In this document: positions 1-7,790 of the stretch, piece after piece
Position numbering within the stretch: the stretch's first letter is position 1
Layout of the letters: every line of letters starts with the position of its first letter
Source: Bacteroidales bacterium
GTDB taxonomy: Bacteria > Bacteroidota > Bacteroidia > Bacteroidales > VadinHA17
DNA length: 48,780 nt
Assembly (NCBI GenBank): GCA_003141525.1
Contig: PLML01000114.1
Location: 1,939-50,718, forward strand
Reading direction: 5' to 3'
Translations under genes and position numbers: made by a program
Notes under the pieces: model-generated
Database searches by the model: none
Told to the model about the DNA's origin: nothing
Seen by the model: the letters and a program-made list of their open reading frames with translations, nothing else

Positions 1-148
1 CGACTATTTCAAGTGAGTCGTAGAAAATCTTAAAAGCAAGATTTTTCTTACCACTGAACATAAGATTATTCACAAACCTTGTTACATACGGATCTTTATA
101 TTTTGGATCCGGTAACAGAATCCTCTTCTTTGGTCTTGACTTTCTCAT
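1..148 (-). CDS. rpsG: 30S ribosomal protein S7, N-terminal part (cut by window edge)
   Basis: Reading the minus strand from the ATG at 148 gives MRKSRPKKRILLPDPKYKDPY, the conserved start of bacterial S7, followed by VTRFVNNLMFSGKKNLA. The gene runs off the left edge, so only about 49 residues are visible; it was too short for the ORF track. S7 nucleates the 3' major domain of 16S rRNA and sits at the head of the small subunit. It lies 19 bp downstream of rpsL on the same strand, the usual str operon order. The canonical fusA would be expected further left, outside the window (inference). Confidence 0.93.
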   Translation of the reverse strand, partial: MRKSRPKKRILLPDPKYKDPYVTRFVNNLMFSGKKNLAFKIFYDSLEIV

Positions 149-167
149 TATCTTATTCCTTTAACTG

Positions 168-542
168 TTACTTCTTAGGCCTTTTAGTACCATATTTTGA
201 TCTTCTCTGAGTACGTCCATCAACTCCTGAAGTGTCGAGAGCACCACGAACCAGATGATAACGAACACCTGGGAGATCTTTAACCCTGCCACCTCTGATC
301 AGTACGATCGAGTGTTCCTGCAAATTATGGCCTTCTCCCGGAATATAAGCATTGACTTCTTTCTGGTTGGTCAGCCTAACCCTGGCTACCTTCCTCATGG
401 CTGAATTAGGTTTCTTTGGTGTTGTGGTGTAAACACGTACGCAAACACCCCTTCTCTGAGGACATGAATCCAGAGCAGGTGCTTTACTTTTATCTACCAG
501 TTTCTTCCTGCCTTTTCTTACTAATTGCTGAATTGTCGGCAT
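168..542 (-). CDS. rpsL: 30S ribosomal protein S12
   Basis: 124 residues, full length for the family. The universal core [18 protein letters not shown] is present around residues 40-57 and [14 protein letters not shown] around 83-96. S12 lies at the decoding centre of the 30S subunit and helps monitor tRNA selection. Lys43 and Lys88 are wild type, so no streptomycin-resistance substitution is seen at these two positions. Asp89, the residue methylthiolated by RimO in other bacteria, is present. It is the first visible gene of the str operon, followed by rpsG after 19 bp, and has a near-perfect Bacteroidota promoter upstream. Confidence 0.98.
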   Translation of the reverse strand: MPTIQQLVRKGRKKLVDKSKAPALDSCPQRRGVCVRVYTTTPKKPNSAMRKVARVRLTNQKEVNAYIPGEGHNLQEHSIVLIRGGRVKDLPGVRYHLVRGALDTSGVDGRTQRRSKYGTKRPKK

Positions 543-588
543 ATTTCCAATTATTTTAGCATTAAATTTTACTTAAAAAAATGGCTTG

Positions 589-619
589 CAAAGGTATTGG
601 TTTTATTTTTTAATTCAAA
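589..619 (-). promoter_or_regulatory. Bacteroidota-type promoter of the str operon (rpsL-rpsG)
   Basis: On the minus strand a TTTG box (complement of 616-619) is followed after exactly 19 bp by TACCTTTG (complement of 589-596). This matches the known TTTG-N19-TAnnTTTG consensus of the Bacteroidota primary sigma factor. It predicts a start of transcription near 584 and an rpsL leader of about 40 nt. This is seen directly in sequence; promoter activity is inferred. Confidence 0.85.
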
Positions 620-668
620 ATCAAGTTGCATTATTTTATAAAACAATATATGATACCTGTATCAAAAG

Positions 669-691
669 CCTGAATATGATAAATATTCAGG
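669..691. repeat. Perfect 9-bp-arm dyad in the str/EF-G2 intergenic region
   Basis: CCTGAATAT, a GATAA spacer and ATATTCAGG form a perfect inverted repeat. It is not followed by a T-run on either strand, and on the minus strand it lies upstream of the rpsL promoter, so it does not look like a terminator. It could be a protein-binding site shared by the divergent genes or a chance AT-rich palindrome; nothing identifies the binding protein. Confidence 0.5.
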
Positions 692-970
692 TCACTATTA
701 CGCACCCTTAAGCATGTTCAGAATCAATATATCTTACTAAAAATGTAAGTTATCAACAGGTTCCTTCCCGATCTTTCCCCATGAAAAACGTTTTGTAAAC
801 TTACTGAGAGAGAAAAAACGGTACTCCTGTATTTCAAAAAACTGCTGCAAAGGAAATAAAAAATTTGTAATTCTCGCTGCTTTCTTAAAGTGTTTTTAAA
901 AAATTATTATTTTTGTCCCCTCCAAATCATCGTATATTAAATAAGTATAACATATAATATCCAGCGAAAC

Positions 971-3127
971 ATGAAAACATTCCAGGCGGACCAGATTAAA
1001 AACATTGCCCTGTTGGGTAACTCGGGTTCAGGCAAAACAACCCTTGCAGAAGCAATGCTTTTTATTGGCGGCATTATTGAAAGAAGAGGAACAATTGAAG
1101 GAAATAATACAGTTTCAGACTATCGTCCGATCGAGCATGAAAATGGAAACTCAATCTTTTCGACAGTTCTGTATACAGAATTTCAGAATCATAAAATAAA
1201 CATTCTTGATACACCTGGACTGGATGATTTCAGTGGCGGAGTCATTTCCTCACTTTTTGCCTCCGATGCTGCGGTAATGACTATTAATGTGCAGAACGGC
1301 GTTGAAGTAGGAACCGAGATACATTTCCGTCATGCGGAAAAAGAAAACAAGCCACTTATTATTGTAATTAACGGACTGGATCACGAAAAAGCCAACTTTG
1401 AGAAGTCGCTTGAAATGCTTAAAGAAAGATTAAGCAACAATGTCATACTTATTCAGTATCCTGTCAACGAAGGAACCGGATTCAATTCTATTATCGACAT
1501 TCTTAAAATGAAAATGCTCCGGTATTCTAAAGATGGAGGAAAGGCAGAAATAGTTGATATACCAGCTGATCAGGCAGCCAGAGCTGCAGAATTGCATAGC
1601 GCCCTTGTTGAAAAAGCTGCCGAGAGTGATGAAGCTCTGATGGAACTGTTTTTTTCAAATGATTCTCTTACAGAAGACGAAATAAAAAAAGGTATTGCAA
1701 AAGGGATAAGGACAAGAGGTATGTTCCCGGTTTTATGTCTCTCTTCAAAACATAATATTGGCGTTGACCGTCTCATGGAATTTATCGCTACCGAGGCACC
1801 CTCTATTTCTGACATGCCTGCTCCGGTTAACAGCAAAGGAAATGAAGTTAAACCAAATCCTTCAGGACCGGCTTCCGTGTACGTCTTTAAATCCTCAATT
1901 GAAGAGCATATAGGTGAAATAAACTATTTCAGGGTATATTCCGGAAAAATATCCGAAAACTTAGACGTCATAAATAGCAACAATGGTACAAAAGAGCGTC
2001 TTGCCCAGCTTTATGTAAGCGCCGGGAAGAACCGGACAAGGGTACCTGAACTTCATGTAGGAGATATCGGGGCATTTGTTAAGCTTAAAAATACCAAGAC
2101 AGGGCACACGCTCAATGTCCCTGGTAACGACTGGAAATATGAAGGTGTGAAATTTCCTGAACCAAAGTACAGAACAGCAATTAAGGCTCAGAGTGAAAGT
2201 GATGATGAGAAACTTGGTGAAGCTTTAAACAAAATACACCTTGAGGATCCGACTATTGTTATTGAATACTCGAAAGAATTAAAACAGATAATTGTTCACG
2301 GGCAGGGAGAATATCATCTTAATATTATGAAATGGCATCTTGATAATATTTATAAGATACCAACAAACTTTAATGCTCCTAAGATACCTTACCGCGAGAC
2401 TATTACCAAAACCGCGCAGGCCGACTATCGTCATAAGAAACAATCAGGCGGGGCAGGTCAGTTTGGTGAGGTTCATATGATAATTGAACCTTTCGAAGAG
2501 GGCTCAAAAGAAGCGACAATGCAAAAAATCAATGGCAAGGATATTAAGATTTCGGTTCGCGACAAAGAAGAGATTGCCCTTCCCTGGGGAGGAAAACTGG
2601 TATATGTAAACAGTATTGTCGGTGGTTCTATTGATGCCCGATTTATGCCAGCAATCCTGAAAGGGATTATGGAGAAGATGGAGGTTGGCCCTCTTACCGG
2701 ATCATATGCCCGCGATATAAGAGTTTATGTATATGATGGAAAGATGCACCCGGTTGATTCAAATGAAATTTCTTTCCGTCTTGCAGGAAGAAATGCATTC
2801 AGTCAGGCTTTTAAAAATGCCGGTCCCAAGATCCTGGAACCAGTTTATGATGTTGAAATAATGGTCCCTTCCGATCGAATGGGTGATGTGATAAGCGACC
2901 TTCAGGGCAGACGTGGAATGGTTCTTGGCATGGCAAGTGAAAAACGTTTTGAAGTTATCAAAGCGAAGGTTCCCCTAGCAGAGATGAATAAGTATTCCAC
3001 TGCGCTAAGTTCTATAACAGGCGGTCGTGCAATGTATTCAATGAAATTCGCTGAATATTCACAAGTTCCTGGGGATGTACAGGAGGCTGTTATCAAGGCT
3101 TATTCTGAGGAAGAAGAAGAAGAATAG
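971..3127 (+). CDS. EF-G paralogue (EF-G2 type) with altered GTPase site
   Basis: 718 residues with EF-G domain order: G domain, then domains II-V (domain IV region SGGAGQFGEVHMIIEP; domain V region DVISDLQGRRGMVLGM). The P-loop is GNSGSGKTT (16-24) and G3 is DTPGLDDF (80-87). Canonical EF-G has DTPGHVDF, so the catalytic histidine is Leu84 here. G4 is NGLD (134-137) rather than NKxD, and switch I reads ENGNSI in place of ERGITI. This is known of the Bacteroides EF-G2 paralogue, which lacks ribosome-stimulated GTPase activity yet supports translation during starvation; assignment of this gene to that group is inferred from these signatures. It is divergent from rpsL-rpsG. The acidic C-terminus (EEEEEE) is unusual. 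Confidence 0.9.
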   Translation: MKTFQADQIKNIALLGNSGSGKTTLAEAMLFIGGIIERRGTIEGNNTVSDYRPIEHENGNSIFSTVLYTEFQNHKINILDTPGLDDFSGGVISSLFASDAAVMTINVQNGVEVGTEIHFRHAEKENKPLIIVINGLDHEKANFEKSLEMLKERLSNNVILIQYPVNEGTGFNSIIDILKMKMLRYSKDGGKAEIVDIPADQAARAAELHSALVEKAAESDEALMELFFSNDSLTEDEIKKGIAKGIRTRGMFPVLCLSSKHNIGVDRLMEFIATEAPSISDMPAPVNSKGNEVKPNPSGPASVYVFKSSIEEHIGEINYFRVYSGKISENLDVINSNNGTKERLAQLYVSAGKNRTRVPELHVGDIGAFVKLKNTKTGHTLNVPGNDWKYEGVKFPEPKYRTAIKAQSESDDEKLGEALNKIHLEDPTIVIEYSKELKQIIVHGQGEYHLNIMKWHLDNIYKIPTNFNAPKIPYRETITKTAQADYRHKKQSGGAGQFGEVHMIIEPFEEGSKEATMQKINGKDIKISVRDKEEIALPWGGKLVYVNSIVGGSIDARFMPAILKGIMEKMEVGPLTGSYARDIRVYVYDGKMHPVDSNEISFRLAGRNAFSQAFKNAGPKILEPVYDVEIMVPSDRMGDVISDLQGRRGMVLGMASEKRFEVIKAKVPLAEMNKYSTALSSITGGRAMYSMKFAEYSQVPGDVQEAVIKAYSEEEEEE

Positions 3128-3149
3128 AAAATCGTTCAGATAAATATAT

Positions 3150-3178
3150 GTAGAGACGCCCAAATTGGGCGTCTCTAC
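3150..3178. repeat. GTAGAGACGCCC dispersed palindrome, copy 1
   Basis: GTAGAGACGCCCAA, a single A, and TTGGGCGTCTCTAC form perfect 14-bp arms. A second copy occurs at 15490-15517. It lies between the converging ends of the EF-G paralogue and the RND operon and could act as a bidirectional transcription stop, although neither side has a strong T-run. Palindromes of this shape belong to widespread REP-like intergenic repeats (family knowledge, not checked here). Confidence 0.85.
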
Positions 3179-3208
3179 TGTTATACAGATGATAGTATTA
3201 TATGCAGA

Positions 3209-3502
3209 TCAGACCATTTTTAGTATATCCCATACAAATGCCCTGATACCGACCTCATCATTAACGGCATCAATTCTTTTTACCTTATCCAGGACATTAT
3301 CCACCAGATCATCAGTGACAATTGTGAGTATGCTTTTATTTATTTCAGGCCATGCGTGCGTTCCCAGATGAGGAACACCGGTACTGGAGCCTCTGCCCTG
3401 TACATTTTCCCAAAGTGAATACCCTTTTATATTGAGCTTATCAAACAGATATTCAACTTTTTCGGTATGCGCCTGGTTGTATATTATCATTATTGCTTTC
3501 AT
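3209..3502 (-). CDS. PII-like, PG0541-type transporter-associated protein
   Basis: 97 residues from the ATG at 3502 (MKAIMIIYNQAHTEKV). The track used a TTG two codons earlier that abuts the RND stop codon; ATG is preferred. The sequence has the small beta-alpha-beta ferredoxin-like pattern of PII-type proteins, with the segment GVPHLGTHAWPEINKSILTIV in place of a recognisable T-loop. It is the last gene of the tetR-tolC-MFP-RND operon, starting 6 bp after the RND stop. Small PII-like proteins of the PG0541 group are known next to RND pumps in Bacteroidota. A regulatory or metal/ligand-sensing role for the pump is inference. Confidence 0.75.
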   Translation of the reverse strand: MKAIMIIYNQAHTEKVEYLFDKLNIKGYSLWENVQGRGSSTGVPHLGTHAWPEINKSILTIVTDDLVDNVLDKVKRIDAVNDEVGIRAFVWDILKMV

Positions 3503-3508
3503 AATCAA

Positions 3509-6500
3509 TTATTTATTGGATTCAATTTGTATTGTATTACCATTATCACCATTCATGAAATCAAATTCGGAATAAACGGCCAGATTTTTATTTCTCTCAC
3601 CGCGTTTTGAGAATATCGCATAAACTACAGGGACAAGTATCAGCGTAACCATTGTAGAGAAAACAAGGCCTCCGATTACGGCAACACCCATTGGGCTCCA
3701 GAGCTCTGATCCCGAACCCTTGCTCATTGCGAGAGGTAACATACCCAGAATAGTTGTTGCAGATGTCATAATTACAGGCCGCAGACGTGAACGTCCTGAA
3801 ATCGCTATAGCTTCATATAATTCATGGCCTCTTTCTCTCATCAGGTTTATGAAATCGACAAGAACGATTGCATTTTTAACCACAATACCTATAAGCATCA
3901 CTGCCCCTATACCTGATATTACACTCAGAGTAGTATTAGATAAAAACAAAGCGATTGCAACACCTGAAAATGCAAACGGTATAGAGAACATTATGATAAA
4001 AGGCATTTTAAGTGACTCAAATTGCGATGCCATGATCAGATATACCAATATGAGGCTTATCATCATCAGCATGGCAATATCCTTAAATGCATCCATCTGT
4101 TCTTTGATAGCTCCTGAGATCTGAACCATAACTCCACCGGGAAGGGATGTCTCATCAATAGCTTTCTGGACATCAACCTGTAAATCTGTCAGAGACCTCT
4201 TATAAGGTGTAAATGATACTCTTACAATGCGTTCCTTGCGTTTACGCTCAATGCTTGGGGGTGACCAGTACTCTTTTATCTGAGCAATTTCCCCAAGCCT
4301 GATTACCTGTCCCATAGGATTTGTTATGCCAATGTTCTCCACATCGGTAAGAGTGCTCCTGGCATTTTTCTTAAAACGTACTACAACATCATACTCATCA
4401 CCAAACTGACGAAGACGTGTTGCAGTAAGACCATCGATCCTGTTCTTAACGGCCGTCGATACCATAGCAGTGTTAAGTCCATTGGCAATCATCTTATTCT
4501 GGTCAAAGATTATCTGAAGTTCTGGTTTTGATTTGGCCCGGCTTATTGTAACATCCTTTGTACCCTGAATATTTTTAATCTTTTTTGCAAGCTCTTCTGC
4601 AACCAGGTTTGTTTCAGAGATATTGTATCCATAAACTTCAACATCAACTGCATTACCTCCAAAGCTGCCCATATTATCAGAGGTACTTAAAGAAAAGTTG
4701 ATAATTTCAGACATTTTTGAAAGATCGGTTCTCATCTCCTCGACAATCTCAAACACCGATTTCTTTCTCGCGTCAATCGGAGTCAGAGAAAGGCTGTAAG
4801 TTATCCTATGTGTGCCTCCGGCACTGAAGATGGATGCAAATCCACCCTGATCATCAGCTCCTGTAGAGGTTGCTATTATCTTTACTTCAGGATATTTGGT
4901 TCTTATAAGTTCATCTATTTTATCAGCAGTCTTAATTGTTTCATCAACCCTTGTGCCGGTTTGAAGATCAATTGTTGCTGAAATTCTTGACTCATCTGCC
5001 TGGGGGAAAAATTCAGTTTTAATTATTCCAAAGAGGCTCATGGAGCCGACAAAAACTACCACTGCAATAATACTAACCACCGTTTTATGATGCAGAGCCC
5101 AGCGAAGTGTTCTCTCATAAAAATTATCAAACCAGTTAAGTCCTCTCCTGATACTTCCGTCATATGTCCAGAAGGGTGCATTCTTCCTGATAGGATACCA
5201 TTTCAGCATAAGGGAGCTCAGAGTTGGAGTCAGTGTTATTGCAGCGAACACGGATGTAACAATAGTGATTGTCACTATCATACCTAGCTGTTTGAAAAGT
5301 ACTCCCATAAGTCCTTTAATAAATGTTAACGGGAAGAATACGGCAACAACGGTAAGAGTGGTTACAATAACAGCCAGCCATACCTCATTGGTTGCATAAA
5401 TTGATGCTTCTCTAGGACGGCTCCCCCTCTCAATATGCTTTGTTATGTTCTCAAGAACCACGATGGCATCATCAACCACCATCCCGATCGCTATTGACAG
5501 GGATGTGAGTGAGATAATATTTATCGAAGCCCCTGTAACAAAAAGATAAATAAAAGCCACTATTAATGAGATCGGGATTGTCAGAATGATGATAAATGTT
5601 GCCCTCCATCTTCCCAGGAAAAACAGCACTACCAGTATAACGAATATACCCGCATACATCAATGTTTCTGTAAGATTGCTGATTGATCCGGTTATGAATG
5701 ATGCACTATCAAAAAGTTTTTCAATTTTTACGTCCGGTGGTAAATCTTTCTTGAGAGTTGCCAGGGTTTTCTCAACCTCTTTGGTGACTTTAACCGTATT
5801 ACCGCCAGATTGTTTCTGGACGTACATGCTCATCCCTCTGGCACCATTAATCTTAGTATCAAGTTTCGATTCGCGTATTGTATCTCGAATTTCAGCAATA
5901 TCTTTAAGATAGACACTGTTTCCATTAAAACTGCTAATAACAAGATTCTTAACAGTTTCACTTTCAGGAAATTCACCCTGAATACGCAAAGGGTAGTCTG
6001 TTTTGCCCATTTCAAGATAACCTGCCGGCATATTCATGTTTTCGGCTCTCAATACATTTCCTATCTGTTCTATTGTAAGGTTATAGGCCTCCATTTTTCT
6101 AGGATCAACATCTATATAGACTTTTCGTCCTGGTACGCCGGCAAGTGAAACAGAACCGACACCCTCGATTCTGTTAAGGGGATTAACAACCTTCTCATCA
6201 AGTATTTTCTCAAGACCTGCATAACTCTCCTTTGCAGTTATTGCATAGAAGACAATAGGCATGAAACTTGTGCTGAATTTTATGATTGTAGGTTTATCGC
6301 AATCTTCAGGTAACACTCTCTCAGTGAAGCTGAGGGCACTCCTTATATCATTCGATGCCTCATCAAGGTTTGTTCCATATTCAAAGTTCATGAAGATAAC
6401 AGAAGTTGCATCACTTGAGGTGGATGTTATCTCTTTCAACTTACTGACTGAGTTAAGGGCATTTTCCAGGGGCCGGGTTACATTCGATTCAATATCGGAT

Positions 6501-6667
6501 GCACTCGCTCCGGAATAATTCGTATAAATAACCACAAATGGCAATTCCATTTCAGGATAAAGATCCACGGGCAATTGCGTCAGGGAATAGATCCCCATAA
6601 CCATCAGTCCGACAAATATCAGAATGGTTGTTACCGGTCTTTTTACGGAAGCACTATATATACTCAT
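3509..6667 (-). CDS. RND efflux transporter, inner-membrane permease (AcrB/HAE1 type)
   Basis: 1052 residues, normal for an AcrB-type proton-driven pump. The N-terminus MSIYSASVKRPVTTILIFVG is the first membrane helix and LPVDLYPEMELPFVVIYTNYSGAS is the classic start of the porter domain. Helix 4 carries the paired aspartates at 399-400 (GMVVDDAIVVLEN) and helix 10 the lysine in GVVKNAIVLVDFINLMRERG, which make up the proton relay of the family. It exports hydrophobic or amphipathic compounds across the envelope with the MFP and TolC-like partners encoded just upstream (25 bp gap to the MFP). The substrate cannot be read from sequence; the HAE1 pattern argues against a heavy-metal CusA type. 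Confidence 0.95.
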   Translation of the reverse strand: MSIYSASVKRPVTTILIFVGLMVMGIYSLTQLPVDLYPEMELPFVVIYTNYSGASASDIESNVTRPLENALNSVSKLKEITSTSSDATSVIFMNFEYGTNLDEASNDIRSALSFTERVLPEDCDKPTIIKFSTSFMPIVFYAITAKESYAGLEKILDEKVVNPLNRIEGVGSVSLAGVPGRKVYIDVDPRKMEAYNLTIEQIGNVLRAENMNMPAGYLEMGKTDYPLRIQGEFPESETVKNLVISSFNGNSVYLKDIAEIRDTIRESKLDTKINGARGMSMYVQKQSGGNTVKVTKEVEKTLATLKKDLPPDVKIEKLFDSASFITGSISNLTETLMYAGIFVILVVLFFLGRWRATFIIILTIPISLIVAFIYLFVTGASINIISLTSLSIAIGMVVDDAIVVLENITKHIERGSRPREASIYATNEVWLAVIVTTLTVVAVFFPLTFIKGLMGVLFKQLGMIVTITIVTSVFAAITLTPTLSSLMLKWYPIRKNAPFWTYDGSIRRGLNWFDNFYERTLRWALHHKTVVSIIAVVVFVGSMSLFGIIKTEFFPQADESRISATIDLQTGTRVDETIKTADKIDELIRTKYPEVKIIATSTGADDQGGFASIFSAGGTHRITYSLSLTPIDARKKSVFEIVEEMRTDLSKMSEIINFSLSTSDNMGSFGGNAVDVEVYGYNISETNLVAEELAKKIKNIQGTKDVTISRAKSKPELQIIFDQNKMIANGLNTAMVSTAVKNRIDGLTATRLRQFGDEYDVVVRFKKNARSTLTDVENIGITNPMGQVIRLGEIAQIKEYWSPPSIERKRKERIVRVSFTPYKRSLTDLQVDVQKAIDETSLPGGVMVQISGAIKEQMDAFKDIAMLMMISLILVYLIMASQFESLKMPFIIMFSIPFAFSGVAIALFLSNTTLSVISGIGAVMLIGIVVKNAIVLVDFINLMRERGHELYEAIAISGRSRLRPVIMTSATTILGMLPLAMSKGSGSELWSPMGVAVIGGLVFSTMVTLILVPVVYAIFSKRGERNKNLAVYSEFDFMNGDNGNTIQIESNK

Positions 6668-6692
6668 TTTTTTATAGATGAAAGTCTGATAG

Positions 6693-7757
6693 TTATTTAG
6701 TTATTTCAATTTTGTCACCATTGATCAGTTTTGCCTGTCCTTCGGTTATAAGCATATCACCTTCTTTAATATTCGAAGATATAACCTCAAGTTGGTCATC
6801 AAATCGTTTTCCTATAGTGACTTCAATTCTTTCGGCAGTGTTTGTTCTCGCAACAAATACAAATCTGATGTTGGTACCTTCCTGTACCAAAACAGTGTTT
6901 GCCGGCACAACAAATGTTTCAACTTCACCCAGATCCATTGAAACTCTTGCAAACATCCCCGGTTTCAGAAGATCATTTCTGTTAGGAAGAGCGACTTCAG
7001 TTATGAATGATCTTGTTGCTGAATTTATTGTCGGGTAAATACGAAAGACAGAACCGGTGAATGCTTCTTTTTTGTAAACATCCGCAGTAATATTTGCTTT
7101 CATCCCATTCTTAATCAAAGGAAAGTACTGTTCTGAGATATTTACATCAACTTTAAGGGGGTTAACCTGCTGAACTGTAACAACTGCTGACCTGCCTGAC
7201 TGAGTTGTGGGAGAACCTGAATAGATTTCGCCATTTTCAAAATATTTTCCTGTAACAATACCGGTGAAAGGAGCTTTTAATAAAGTATTCTGCTCCATGA
7301 ACTCCACATTCTTTTTTGTTACATCATATTGAGTCTTCATCTGGTCATACTGCTGCTGTTTGGCACTTCCGGACCTAAGAAGTGTGTCGATTCTGTTTAG
7401 ATCCTTTTCCAGGTTGCTCAACTGCAATTTTAACTGAAACAGCTGTGTTCGGTCCATAAGAAAGAGTTTATCACCTTTATTTATCCTGTCACCTACTTCA
7501 ACATATATTTTTTCTATTCTTCCGGGAGTTGAAGGAGCCATGTTTACCTCTTCGAAAGGAAGAATGGTAGCTGTATAGTCTATTGTCCTTGAAATTTTTG
7601 TTTTTGATAAAGCCATTACTTTAACCGGGATTGCAGCTTTCTCAGCCGGAGTTGCAGGACTTGTAGCTGAAGTTGCCTTATTTTTGTCTTTTGATGAACA
7701 GGATGAAATGAAAAGTCCGGTTATCAGTATTGCCAGAATAGAATTAAAGTTTTTCAT
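6693..7757 (-). CDS. RND periplasmic adaptor (membrane fusion protein), lipoprotein
   Basis: 354 residues. A lipoprotein signal (MKNFNSILAILITGLFISSC) ends at Cys20, so it is expected to be lipid-anchored in the cell envelope. The middle shows the HlyD/AcrA pattern: a lipoyl-like half motif GRIEKIYVEVGDRINKGDKLFLMD, a short coiled-coil region around residues 110-155, the returning half LLKAPFTGIVTGKYFENGEIY, and a beta-barrel region. It links the RND permease encoded downstream to the TolC-like protein encoded upstream. Gaps of 33 and 25 bp place it in the tetR operon. Confidence 0.93.
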   Translation of the reverse strand: MKNFNSILAILITGLFISSCSSKDKNKATSATSPATPAEKAAIPVKVMALSKTKISRTIDYTATILPFEEVNMAPSTPGRIEKIYVEVGDRINKGDKLFLMDRTQLFQLKLQLSNLEKDLNRIDTLLRSGSAKQQQYDQMKTQYDVTKKNVEFMEQNTLLKAPFTGIVTGKYFENGEIYSGSPTTQSGRSAVVTVQQVNPLKVDVNISEQYFPLIKNGMKANITADVYKKEAFTGSVFRIYPTINSATRSFITEVALPNRNDLLKPGMFARVSMDLGEVETFVVPANTVLVQEGTNIRFVFVARTNTAERIEVTIGKRFDDQLEVISSNIKEGDMLITEGQAKLINGDKIEITK

Positions 7758-7790
7758 TTTTTATTGATTTGATGGTTTAGGTTCAATTAA

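Larger units (their letters stand above)
543..970. other. 428-bp divergent intergenic region rpsL / EF-G paralogue
   Basis: No gene is visible in this AT-rich stretch. It contains the rpsL promoter (589-619, minus), a perfect 9-bp-arm dyad CCTGAATAT-GATAA-ATATTCAGG at 669-691, a shorter dyad CTTAC-N7-GTAAG at 733-749, and a candidate -7 box TATTTTTG at 908-915 for the plus-strand EF-G paralogue. That -7 box has no good TTTG partner at the expected distance, which would fit an activator-dependent promoter. The ATG at 971 lies about 50 nt downstream of the predicted start. Confidence 0.6.

Noticed and set aside
733-749. CTTAC-N7-GTAAG inverted repeat upstream of the EF-G paralogue
   Set aside because: Arms are only 5 bp in AT-rich DNA and far from the candidate -7 box; compatible with chance.
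1570-1836. Minus-strand ORF of 88 residues inside the EF-G paralogue
   Set aside because: Shadow frame of a well-conserved gene; composition shows no protein family.
3165-3371. Plus-strand ORF of 68 residues
   Set aside because: It begins within the palindromic repeat and then runs antisense through the PII-like gene; no family features.
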